This document shows positions 46,228-54,023 of a stretch of DNA of 54,023 nucleotides, in pieces. Under the pieces are notes generated by a model. That model worked only from the letters and a program-made list of their open reading frames with translations. It had not been told where the DNA came from and did not search any database. How positions within the stretch are numbered: the stretch's first letter is position 1; every line of letters starts with the position of its first letter. This stretch comes from Eubacteriales bacterium (GTDB taxonomy: Bacteria > Bacillota > Clostridia > Oscillospirales > Acutalibacteraceae), in assembly GCA_029219885.1 (NCBI GenBank), contig JAQXUH010000061.1:1-54023 (forward strand). Direction: 5' to 3'. Made by a program: the position numbers and the translations under genes.

Positions 46228-46350
46228 TTACCAGCCGTCACTTCCGTCTACAATATTATCATCATCGCGGATATCACCGCTGGTTGTAATAATGTCAACA
46301 GTTTTGAACATATCTATTTCACTAAACGGCTTCAGGTATTTTTCTTTCAT
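46228..46350 (-). CDS. Small 40-residue peptide gene between protease and lipoprotein
   Basis: A 41-codon frame runs from ATG at 46350 to TAA at 46228, with a strong GGAGGTG Shine-Dalgarno at 46356-46362 inside the last codons of the protease gene. The peptide starts MKEKYLKPFSEIDMF, continues with VDIITTSGD and an acidic stretch, and ends GSDGW. It has no signal peptide. Many Clostridia appear to encode small peptides with the same layout (Lys-Pro near residue 8, a hydrophobic segment, then D-[VI]-I-x-T-S), but I know of no defined function. Leader-core-like layout could mean a processed peptide, which is speculation. Confidence 0.75.
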   Translation of the reverse strand: MKEKYLKPFSEIDMFKTVDIITTSGDIRDDDNIVDGSDGW

Positions 46351-46352
46351 AA

Positions 46353-49300
46353 TCACACCTCCAAAAGATTTTTAACAGCGTTTTTAGTGTTCGTGTCAAT
46401 TTCATTATCCGCTAAAACAAGTCCTGCTACTTCGTTGAAACTTCCTTTAAGCACATTTGAATAGAAATACATTCCGTCTATACAGACATAGGCTCTCGCC
46501 GTTATTTCTCTGCTATAATATGCTGCCGGAATATTTGAAATAACAAGATTGAACGATGTATTGTCGCCGTGGTCTACACGATTGTTTGCAACTATGCTTT
46601 TCACATTTATATCGTCAACAGTATTTATCGACAAATCTTCTTTGCCTTTTTGACTGTAGATAAAACCATATTCGATATCTGTTGCCAAATTTTCTATTTC
46701 GTCAATATTGTTCCAAGTAAAGCCAAAGCGTAAACCTGCAACAGAAGTACAAATAGACCTGCCCAAATCTGTTACATTTATAGGATTATCAACGCTTTCG
46801 TCTCTGTAATCGCTTGGGATATATTTAGTACCATTTTCTTTTGCCCATTCTGCTGCGTATGAACCTTCTGGGGCGACTATTGTTGTACTGCTGTAATCAT
46901 AATTACTACCGTTTATTAATTCTGTTTTTTCAGACAAATATAGTGTAGCGTTCCATTTTGTTGTTATGGTTGTTATGTACTGGATATTTGGCAAGTAAGC
47001 CCATTCTAATTTATGGCATAAGGAAAAACCATTCTGCAACCGGCGATTAGTATAAATTGCTTTAGGAGCATAAATATACTTTAACGACAATTCGTTAGGA
47101 TAATCTGGATTAGTTGCATCTGTAACCAAAATATCAGGCAAATAAATTGCATTTGGAAGATATAATTCCTCAAGAGCGAAACAATCATTAAACATACTTT
47201 CATATTGTGCTCGGGTGCCATCAACAAAATTCGGCATATTTATATGCTTAAGTTTTTTGCATCGATAAAACGTATGATCCGAAAGGAATGTTACATTTGG
47301 AATATCTATATACTCCGCCTGACTATATTGAAAGGCTCCTGAAAAATCTATCTTAGTTATCAGCGGCAGATAAATCTCTTTAAAGCAGGAATGGGCAAAT
47401 GCGTTTCCCTCCATAAGTTTTATTTTTGTAAGGTCATACTGACCGTCCTTAACAAACTCGGTGAGCTTTGTACAGTTTCCAAATGCGCTTTCGGCAACCT
47501 CCTCAAGTTCAGGAGCATAAAGCCATTCAAGAGAATAACAGTTGCTGAAAGCTCCGCTTGCCCAGTACATAAGCGGCAAATCGGCAGCAACCAGAGGCGT
47601 ATCAGCAAAGGTATCCTGAAAGTTATAAACATTCGGGAAATATGCATAAGTAAATGCTGTGCCTTTAAATACGCTGCCGTAAAGTTCCTCTACTGTTTCG
47701 TTGAAGTTTACCGATTGCAGCTTTCGGCATCCCTCAAAGCCTGAGCGGTTCACCAGCTTGACATTCGGCATATCCACATCCGTAAGAGAGGTGCAGTAAT
47801 AGAATACAAAAGTACCTATATTTTCTACACCCGGCGCTGTTATACTCGTCAGGCTTGATGCCTTGTTAAAGGCATAATTTCCAAGTTTTGTTATGCTTTC
47901 AGGCAAAACAACCGCCTTTATATCAGTAGAGTTAAAAGCACCTTTTGATACCGAAGTTGGTGTTATTCCGTTTATTGTATCAGGAACGATTATGCTTTTT
48001 TTATCCCCTGTATAACCATCTATAGCTCCTGCATCCGTTATGGAAAAATCGCCCTCGTCAGCGGGATAAATAACGGAATAACTCAGAGGAATATATCTGC
48101 TCTTGCCGTCCTTATTAATGGCTACTGCCACTAAATTCATAGCATCGGTTATTTCTATCGGCTCGGTATATTCTGTTCCGTTAGTTAATGTCGGCACGGT
48201 ATTATCAGTTGTATATACAATTTTATATTCTTCCGTTGCAGTCATCTCCAGGCTGAATTCACCGCTATATGAACCGCTTTCCCTGCTGACAGATGGTGAT
48301 GGTGCAAGCGACTCCTCAAACAGTGCTGAATAATTCAATATACCCGCACCGCACCACTCTACGCCAGAAGTGTTGTTCACGATAGGAAACGCTGCATCTT
48401 TTATTTTACTTTCCACCTGTGTAGGTGTGAGAGTATCGTCAAGCATCAGCACGGTAGCCGCCGCTGCGGATACAAATGGTGCTGCAAAGGAAGTACCGCT
48501 GTAACTGCTTGTATAACCGCCTCCTTTAGTATATGTAAAGATATTATCACCTGGAGCAGCAATATCTATAACTGTACCGAAATTGCTGTACGAACTTCTG
48601 GCATTTGACGAATTTGAGGCAGCAACTGTTATGACATTGCTAATGTTTGCCGGTGAATAATTTCCCGCATCTGTTGAATCATTACCTGCTGAAACGACAA
48701 CAACAATGCCCTTAGCAACAAGACTTTTTATCAACTCATTCTGCGTTTCCACGAAGGGATCTGCTTTATTTATTTCTCCGCCGAGAGATAAATTAATAAC
48801 ATCCGGAGCATCGTTCTCCGAAAGTATGTAATTGACAACAGCGATAATCTGCGTGGTGGCACATTTGCCGTTTGAGCCTAAAACCTTGTATGGCTTAATT
48901 TTTACATTATCCGTTGTGTTCTGTGCAATAATGCCTGCCACCATCGTGCCATGCCCCTGGTCATCCATACTGCCGTTTTCCTGACCTGTTGAACTGAAAT
49001 TTAAACCTGTTTCCACTATTCTATCTTTAAGTTCAGGATGTGTATTATCTATACCTGTATCTACAACACCCACCTTAATATCAGAAAGTTCTGCACCGGA
49101 AATTTTAATAGAGTTAAGCGTTTTGGCAGATTCTACTCTGTCATTGCCCCAACGCGTCGAAGTAGAGGAAGTTGAATTGACATCCTCACATGATATAACG
49201 CTATCATATTGTGCATTGTATCCGTCTGCAACAAAACTTTCCTTTGCTGCTGTGGCGGTCTCCTCGCTGTCATACTGCAAAACAGTGTATCCCATGGCGC

Positions 49301-49559
49301 AAAGGCTTTCGGTGGCGCCATAGTTATTTTTTACTTTGTCGGATGGTATTATGAGTCTGTCTTTGATAAACACCTGCGAACTCTCATCATTGTCAGCATA
49401 TTCTTCATCAGCGTCATATTCATCAATGAGTTCATTTACACAATCAGAAAAATACCCTGCACTGTTTTTGTTTGTCTGCGACGCAATCACGCTATAGCAG
49501 GGATAAATAGTTGACGTCAACATTACTAACGATAAAATCAAACTTATTGTTTTTTTCAT
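46353..49559 (-). CDS. Secreted subtilisin-like (S8) protease with BspA-type leucine-rich repeats
   Basis: A 1068-residue protein. The signal peptide spans ~1-27 and a propeptide ~30-135. The catalytic triad is Asp167 (VVDTGID), His203 (GHGTMVAG) and Ser357 (SGTSFAAP), with oxyanion Asn293 (SAGNDS). Residues ~425-500 resemble a chitobiase-type beta domain (YTTDNTVPTLTNGTEY). From ~510 to ~930 there are repeated BspA/LRR_5 units (ITKLGNYAFNKASSLTSI, VENIGTFVFYYCTSLTDV and others). A ~130-residue C-terminal domain of unknown type ends the protein. No cell-wall anchor is seen. The Shine-Dalgarno is AGGGGTG. It starts a three-gene coupled cassette and has a shared upstream element. Confidence 0.93.
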   Translation of the reverse strand: MKKTISLILSLVMLTSTIYPCYSVIASQTNKNSAGYFSDCVNELIDEYDADEEYADNDESSQVFIKDRLIIPSDKVKNNYGATESLCAMGYTVLQYDSEETATAAKESFVADGYNAQYDSVISCEDVNSTSSTSTRWGNDRVESAKTLNSIKISGAELSDIKVGVVDTGIDNTHPELKDRIVETGLNFSSTGQENGSMDDQGHGTMVAGIIAQNTTDNVKIKPYKVLGSNGKCATTQIIAVVNYILSENDAPDVINLSLGGEINKADPFVETQNELIKSLVAKGIVVVVSAGNDSTDAGNYSPANISNVITVAASNSSNARSSYSNFGTVIDIAAPGDNIFTYTKGGGYTSSYSGTSFAAPFVSAAAATVLMLDDTLTPTQVESKIKDAAFPIVNNTSGVEWCGAGILNYSALFEESLAPSPSVSRESGSYSGEFSLEMTATEEYKIVYTTDNTVPTLTNGTEYTEPIEITDAMNLVAVAINKDGKSRYIPLSYSVIYPADEGDFSITDAGAIDGYTGDKKSIIVPDTINGITPTSVSKGAFNSTDIKAVVLPESITKLGNYAFNKASSLTSITAPGVENIGTFVFYYCTSLTDVDMPNVKLVNRSGFEGCRKLQSVNFNETVEELYGSVFKGTAFTYAYFPNVYNFQDTFADTPLVAADLPLMYWASGAFSNCYSLEWLYAPELEEVAESAFGNCTKLTEFVKDGQYDLTKIKLMEGNAFAHSCFKEIYLPLITKIDFSGAFQYSQAEYIDIPNVTFLSDHTFYRCKKLKHINMPNFVDGTRAQYESMFNDCFALEELYLPNAIYLPDILVTDATNPDYPNELSLKYIYAPKAIYTNRRLQNGFSLCHKLEWAYLPNIQYITTITTKWNATLYLSEKTELINGSNYDYSSTTIVAPEGSYAAEWAKENGTKYIPSDYRDESVDNPINVTDLGRSICTSVAGLRFGFTWNNIDEIENLATDIEYGFIYSQKGKEDLSINTVDDINVKSIVANNRVDHGDNTSFNLVISNIPAAYYSREITARAYVCIDGMYFYSNVLKGSFNEVAGLVLADNEIDTNTKNAVKNLLEV

Positions 49560-49616
49560 AAAATCACCCCTAATTAATTTATTTCAGCATAACAAATTAA
49601 GGGGAAAATTTCATTA

Positions 49617-49659
49617 AAAATGCAAAACTATGCTATAAAAATGACAAAAAAAGCAAAAA
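49617..49659 (-). repeat. Upstream element shared with the Rhs locus (copy A)
   Basis: This 43-bp stretch is identical to 53911-53952 apart from one A in a homopolymer. It ends 57 bp before the protease start codon. Its core (plus strand TGCAAAACTATGCTATAAAA) contains the direct repeat TATGC/ATGCA spaced within it and a TATAGC-like -10 on the minus strand, but no convincing sigma-A -35. A regulatory role is inferred from position. Confidence 0.7.
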
Positions 49660-49692
49660 ATTCCCTGCACAATTAAAGTACAGGGAATTTTT
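49656..49692. terminator. Intrinsic terminator downstream of the phosphatase gene
   Basis: A 12-bp perfect stem AAAAATTCCCTG/CAGGGAATTTTT with a 13-nt loop, flanked by A and T tracts, located 3 bp after the phosphatase stop. Its T-tract runs into the shared upstream element of the protease gene. Confidence 0.85.
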
Positions 49693-49694
49693 AT

Positions 49695-50405
49695 TTAATC
49701 TAATTTAAACTCTTTATAATCATCAAGTCGAAGCAAAATCGGCTCGTTTCCCGCCGTAACGCCTGCGTCAATATCAATCCAGGTTTTGGTTTTTATAATT
49801 TTGCCGTTATATTCTTCTCCGTAACAGCAGGTAGGCGTATGACCGAAAACGGTTATGATATTTTCAAAATACTCGTCATCAAGCTTAGGTCTTGCCCACA
49901 GGAAATCGTCGGTTGAATAGTCGGACAATTTCTTATCCTTGCTGAAATTCTCAATACCGCCGTGAACGAGAAAATAATCTCTGTCACCTACTGTTACTGC
50001 GTCATAAAGCGGTAAGTCCTCAATATAGTCTATTATATCGGCGACAGTTTCCGGAGAATCTTTCATGAGCTTGTGCAAGGCTTTCAGCGTTACGTCACCG
50101 CCGTTGAACATATAGTCAGAAAGAGCTCCCACTTTATCCTCGCTCATAGAGTCAATGCTTTCATCTGTGATTTCATCAAAAACAAATAAGCAGGTTAAAA
50201 GCATTGCCTCGTGATTGCCGAGAATAAGCTGAATATTAGGCTGTTCCATCAGCCAGCAAAGCATTTCCACTCCGCCGTCGCCGTTTCGGTCAATGACGTC
50301 GCCGAGTATGTAAAGAAAATCTTTATCCGAAAACTGTGCCTTTTCAAGCAGCCTTTTAAATTTTTCAAGCGGATAACCATGAAGGTCGGATATTATATAT
50401 GTCAT
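49695..50405 (-). CDS. PPP-family metallophosphoesterase
   Basis: A 236-residue calcineurin-like phosphoesterase with the motif set of Ser/Thr protein phosphatases and symmetrical Ap4A hydrolases: SDLHG (Asp7, His9), GDVIDRNGD (Asp36, Asp39), GNHE (Asn64, His65) and HGG with FGHTP near the C-terminal half. It needs two metal ions. Substrate may be phosphoproteins or dinucleoside polyphosphates and cannot be decided. A GAGGA Shine-Dalgarno lies 8 nt upstream. It follows the WYL-encoding frame by 39 bp, so the original regulator and phosphatase were probably one operon. Confidence 0.88.
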   Translation of the reverse strand: MTYIISDLHGYPLEKFKRLLEKAQFSDKDFLYILGDVIDRNGDGGVEMLCWLMEQPNIQLILGNHEAMLLTCLFVFDEITDESIDSMSEDKVGALSDYMFNGGDVTLKALHKLMKDSPETVADIIDYIEDLPLYDAVTVGDRDYFLVHGGIENFSKDKKLSDYSTDDFLWARPKLDDEYFENIITVFGHTPTCCYGEEYNGKIIKTKTWIDIDAGVTAGNEPILLRLDDYKEFKLD

Positions 50406-50444
50406 TATATCAAGTCCTCAAATATTATTGTAGATTTTGTAAGT

Positions 50445-52571
50445 TCAGTCATCATAAATTTTCAAGGCGTCAATCAAATCTTGCTTGCAGCCGTCGGCAA
50501 GGCTCTTTGGAGATATAACTTTCATTTGGCCTGCATACAGCTTTGCCCACATACGAATATCTGTTTCGTTTGCTTTTACCGTTGCAAGAATTTTTCCGTT
50601 TTCAAGCTCTTTGAAATTAACGTTTGCTTTAAAATAATCAAGCACATCGGAAATGAGATAATACGGCATTTCAATTTTTGCCGAAACCGACTTGCCTGTA
50701 AACATATAAATATGCTCATTCATATACTGTGCAACATCAAGACCTACCAAACCCTCAACCTGATTTTTCGGTTTACGCGGAGTGTCAAGGACTTCAATAT
50801 CTGTAATTCTGTCAAGACGATAATTGGATAAGCCGTCATATTTATCGTTATTGCAGATAAGGTAATACTTGCCGTTTGTTGTTGCCATCGTGTAAGGATT
50901 TATGATATATTCTCTCACATCGCCGTCGGAATTAAGGCGGTTGTGCAATTTTTTGTCAACGCCGTATTCGTCATAGGTATATTTTATTAAATCCTCAGTT
51001 TCGCCGTTTTCATCGGTATATAATATTGAGGACAACTGCCTGCCGTTAGTCCAGTTAAAATCGCAGTCGCCAAGCTTTATTAAATTTCCTTGTGAATCGT
51101 AGAGTAAAGTATCGTCATCCTGCTGAGTTACAGCGTCAAGCCAAATCTCATTCTCATACTCAAGCTCCATTTCCTCTGTGGTTTCAGGTGCTTGGGTAAT
51201 GTCACCGCGGGTAAACGGATATTGCTTAACTGTTTCAAGATTGCCGCGGCTGTCATACTTGTATGTAACAGTTGCACTTGCACTGCCAAGCTGATAATCT
51301 TCTCTTACAAGCTGACCTTTGCTGTCATATACATAATATGCAACAGAGCCTTCGTCAGGATGATATTCTACAAGTCTGCCAAGCTCGTCATAACTGTATG
51401 TGCTGACAATTTCACCTTTTGCAAAGGTGTTAGTCATTTTGCTGACATAGCCTTTTTCGTTGTACTCATAGGCTGTGCTTAAAACAGTTTTTTCTTCGCC
51501 GTCTGCGGTATTAGTAATTGATGTGGAAAGCAGTTCTCCTGATTCGTCATACTGATAATTGTATCTGCAGATTTCCTGGTCATCTTTTGTAAATACATCG
51601 CAGTTTTCATTAAATGTTGTATTTAATGTTGAATCCGCAAAACGCTGATTGAGATACTGTGAAGTGTCTTCCTCCGAGTTTTCGGTATCATTTTCAGTAT
51701 TTTCTTCACTTTCCTCGTAGGAATAATACAATCCTGTAACGCTGATTTCTCCGTCAACGATTTCAAAATTGCTGATAGTAACAGTATTGCCGTCATATTC
51801 AGTTATTTGATTATTGGTATAATCAATTTTGCTTGATAACACGAAATCGCTGTCATCGTCGGAATTTTCGGTATATGTGTATTCGTATTGTGTTTCTACA
51901 GGAGCAGTTTCGCTGTCTTTGTATTTTTGATATACAATCTGACTTAAGTCATTATATTCATAAAATACAGTTTGGTCATTACCGTAATCTATAGATTCAA
52001 GAAGATTTCCGTCATAGTTATATGTTGCATAAAGATTGCCTGAAATTTCAATATTTGCGACATTTCCTTTATTATCATAATTGAATTCGTAAATATCAAA
52101 AAACTCGGTTTTCTTTTCGCCTGTATCGTAATATTCGTAATCAGTTACAACATCAAGGCGGTTAATCTCTCTGTCAAGATTGCCTGTTTCAGAGTTGTAG
52201 TAATATCTCTGACCTGCATTTGAGTCGGAATATGTGTTTTCGGTAGGCAGTCCGTCTTTTGTGCTGTCGTAATCTTCAGGTGCAATTTCCTGTACTGTTC
52301 TGCCAAGGTCATCATACAGAGTTCTGGTACATTCTCCGTTTTCGTCGGAAAGGAGTGTTCTGCCTGCGGCGTCATAGACATATGATGATGTATCGCATTC
52401 CGTGGCAGTTGTAAGCACATTGCCGAACTCATCATAGGTATATGATGTAACGGTAGTTGTTGTTTCGCCGTCTTTTGTAACGGAATATGTTTCCTTAGTT
52501 ACATTTCCTCTGCTGTCATACCCGTACTCTGTAACAGTACCTGAGCTGTCCTGCTCTTTGGTAATTCTACC
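50445..52571 (-). pseudogene. 5'-truncated Rhs/YD-repeat stalk fused in frame to a WYL regulator domain
   Basis: The frame is open from a TAA at 52572-52574 to the stop at 50445, about 708 codons, with no ATG near its beginning; the first usable start is a GTG at 52418. From 52571 to about 50960 it encodes YD repeats (YDAAGRT, YNYDGNLLESIDYGND, YSYDELGRLVEYH, YKYDSRGNLETV). From about 50960 it encodes a WYL-domain regulator C terminus: DKKLHNR, EYIINPYTMATTNGKYYLIC, NYRLDRITDIEVLDTP and MWAKLYAG. The helix-turn-helix part of the regulator is gone. The junction falls at TYDEYGVDKK and shows no stop or frameshift. Whether it is expressed is unknown. Confidence 0.8.
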
Positions 52572-52591
52572 TTATGATGTCATATAAAAGA

Positions 52592-53002
52592 CTATTTATA
52601 TTCGATATGGAAACCGTTTCCTACAAACTCAATATGTTTGCATTTTACTGTTAAGTAATTCAGTTCTTCGTTATGTTTCGTAATGTATTGAGTTAAAAGA
52701 TGAAGTTCGTATCTGCCATTATCTAATTTATATAATTCCTCTGCAATACACCAAGCGTTTTTCAGCTTGCAATTTTCCAATACAGTATAATTATCAATGA
52801 CAATTTTGTTAATATTTGACATACTTCCTGAATTATCAAGCAAAAGTATATGTTTTCCTTGAGAACGAGCATCAGGAAAATCATTTGAAATTATTTGACA
52901 ATCGTGCAGATTTATCAAATCATTGTCGATATAATTTTTATCAGTAATTTGATTATGCTTGGTACATCCTGAACGATACCACTCTTTTGTATAAATTTTC
53001 AT
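52592..53002 (-). CDS. Putative immunity protein for the Rhs tip toxin
   Basis: A 136-residue protein without signal peptide or membrane helices, beginning MKIYTKEWYRSG, a start seen in a family of small proteins found beside polymorphic toxins (identification tentative). It begins 9 bp after the Rhs tip gene with an AGAGG Shine-Dalgarno next to that stop codon, so the two are coupled. Its base composition is visibly more AT-rich than the housekeeping genes, consistent with horizontal transfer. Immunity function is inferred from position: Rhs effectors are normally followed by a cognate immunity gene. Confidence 0.6.
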   Translation of the reverse strand: MKIYTKEWYRSGCTKHNQITDKNYIDNDLINLHDCQIISNDFPDARSQGKHILLLDNSGSMSNINKIVIDNYTVLENCKLKNAWCIAEELYKLDNGRYELHLLTQYITKHNEELNYLTVKCKHIEFVGNGFHIEYK

Positions 53003-53011
53003 AATAACCTC

Positions 53012-53875
53012 TTATAACAAAAACCAAGCGTGACTTTTGTATATTCTTTTGTTAACATGATAATGATAATAATATCCTATAGTGTTTTCCTTATTTTTGT
53101 CAATTTCTGGTCCTACTGGTACTTTGTTGTTGTATGAACTTTTAGCAAGAACATAAGCTTTATTTTGTGATGAACAAAACACATTTTTATTCTTTTTCAT
53201 GCGATTTTTAGCTTCTTCTTTGCTAATACCAGAACCTATTCTGACAAAAGAAGATGTACCCGTACTATCAATCCAAGCATTCCAATAATTATATCCCCTA
53301 TCTTCTTTAGTTTTTGTTTTAATTTCTGCATCTGCCGTTACAACAACTATTGTATCAGAAATATTTTTAGCCTTAGATTTTGCCTGCTTTTTTAATTTAT
53401 TATAAGTTGAATTAATTGTCGCAGATAGTAAAGATATAATCGCTTTTTTGCTTAATGAATAGTTATTACCAAATGAACGAACTTGAGAAATAGCGGAAGA
53501 ATAATCAGAATTATTCGCAACACTAGATGTCGTTAAACTAATTCCTACTTCTGCTATTACTGCGATAATTATAGCAATAGCAATTGCTGTTGTTATTGCA
53601 GAAGCTACAGCTGCCGATAAAGAATGTCCATCTCTATCCGCAAAATTTACAGCATTATTATTACAGTATGCAACAGCATTACATCCAATACTTGTATTTT
53701 TTGATTCAATCAAAAAACAATAGGTATCCGCATTTATAAACCTACAAATATCCGGGTCATAGTAACGGGACTGGAGGTAATAATAACCTGTTTCGGTATC
53801 GTAGTAATAACCGCGATAACGAAGTGGGTTAGCGCTAGCAAGCTGAACTTGTTCAGGGTTTTCATTATTTGTTAA
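53012..53875 (-). pseudogene. Orphan Rhs tip: 3' part of Rhs core plus C-terminal toxin domain
   Basis: The frame runs from just after a TAA (53876-53878) to the stop at 53012, 287 codons, and contains no ATG near its beginning; the first possible start is a TTG at 53713. The beginning carries the end of an Rhs core (NPLRYRGYYYDTETGYYYLQ, SRYYDPDICRFINAD, and AVNFADRDG). After this conserved DG, ~207 residues of non-core tip follow: a hydrophobic stretch (AITTAIAIAIIIAVIAEVG), a polar part, then VGPEIDKNKENT, YYYHYHVN and SHAWF near the end. The His-rich end may be a toxin active site (inference). The main core and any secretion signal are missing. Confidence 0.75.
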
Positions 53876-53910
53876 TTACAATATATCATTTTGAGAAAAC
53901 TTTTTCAACC

Positions 53911-53952
53911 AAAATGCAAAACTATGCTATAAAAATGACAAAAAAGCAAAAA
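53911..53952 (-). repeat. Upstream element shared with the S8 protease gene (copy B)
   Basis: This 42-bp element matches 49617-49659 with a single A missing. It lies 36 bp upstream of the open part of the Rhs tip frame. Between the two is a near-palindrome TTGAGAAA-ac-TTTTTCAA (53891-53908). No gene with a proper start follows it, so the promoter of a lost gene may remain here. Confidence 0.7.
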
Positions 53953-53989
53953 TCGGATTAATTTTTTTAATTTTTAGTCTTGACAAACA

Positions 53990-54018
53990 AAAAAGCAAGT
54001 CCAAAAGACTTGCTTTTT
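53990..54018 (-). terminator. Intrinsic terminator of a gene beyond the right edge
   Basis: An 11-bp perfect stem AAAAAGCAAGT/ACTTGCTTTTT with a 7-nt loop, followed on the minus strand by a T-rich run. It would end a minus-strand gene lying outside the window, which indicates that the Rhs tip fragment is not the continuation of an upstream Rhs gene. Confidence 0.75.
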
Positions 54019-54023
54019 ATGGA

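Noticed and set aside
50211-50831. Plus-strand frame of 206 codons across the phosphatase and WYL region
   Set aside because: It overlaps two convincingly recognised minus-strand coding regions and resembles no protein.
53734-53865. 43-codon frame starting at an ATG downstream of the shared element
   Set aside because: It is read out of frame through the clear Rhs core sequence, has no Shine-Dalgarno, and looks accidental.
53941-54023. TTGACA on the plus strand near 53980 as a promoter
   Set aside because: No matching -10 lies at a suitable distance, and the sequence runs into a terminator hairpin.
1-54023. CRISPR array, tRNA, rRNA or riboswitch
   Set aside because: No regularly spaced repeats, cloverleaf or known aptamer-like leader was recognised; most intergenic spaces are under 160 bp and are accounted for by promoters and terminators.

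Overview
The window reads as chromosome of a low-to-moderate GC Clostridia bacterium, most likely a gut Oscillospiraceae/Ruminococcus-type anaerobe. This is inferred from Firmicutes gene orders (dprA-topA-trmFO, rnc-radical SAM-smc-ftsY, yhbY-nadD-yqeK-rsfS, ylxM-ffh-rpsP-khpA, era-yqzL-recO), from host-glycan enzymes, and from secreted fn3, BspA-LRR and Rhs proteins. No rRNA, tRNA or CRISPR array was found.

Layout. 1-5300: the end of a GPH sugar symporter, an iron alcohol dehydrogenase, a CoA-acylating MmsA/IolA-type aldehyde dehydrogenase and a divergent feoAB ferrous-iron uptake operon. 5328-28958: one uninterrupted minus-strand run of 18 tightly spaced or overlapping genes. It starts with an rRNA/tRNA 2'-O-methyltransferase and dprA, runs through topA, trmFO, plsX, rnc, an Elp3-like radical SAM gene, smc, ftsY, rdgB, yhbY, nadD, yqeK, rsfS and leuS, and ends with three glycosidases (GH4, GH38, GH29). 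29114-31444: two secreted fn3 paralogues, each with its own promoter. 31605-34070: the SRP operon ylxM-ffh-rpsP-khpA behind a textbook promoter; three of its four genes use non-AUG starts. 34270-40817: corC-phoH-ybeY-era-yqzL-recO-mutS2; yqzL is a 56-codon gene overlapping the recO start. 40889-45707: a plus-strand operon of FkbM methyltransferase, TauE/SafE anion permease, sulfatase and GPH sugar symporter, probably for sulfated glycans.

45712-54023 is the accessory end. A subtilisin-like protease with BspA-type leucine-rich repeats is translationally coupled to a 40-aa peptide gene and a Ser/Thr-rich lipoprotein gene. Next come a PPP-family phosphatase and a degenerate Rhs locus: a 5'-truncated Rhs tip with a candidate toxin, its probable immunity gene, and a second 5'-truncated Rhs stalk that runs in frame into the WYL domain of a transcriptional regulator. 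A 42-43 bp element lies upstream of both the protease gene and the Rhs tip fragment.

The points most worth following are the Rhs-WYL chimera, the shared upstream element, the protease/peptide/lipoprotein cassette, and the attachment of host-glycan glycosidases to a housekeeping superoperon. Start codons were re-chosen from Shine-Dalgarno position and gene overlap wherever the longest frame began at an implausible TTG or GTG.
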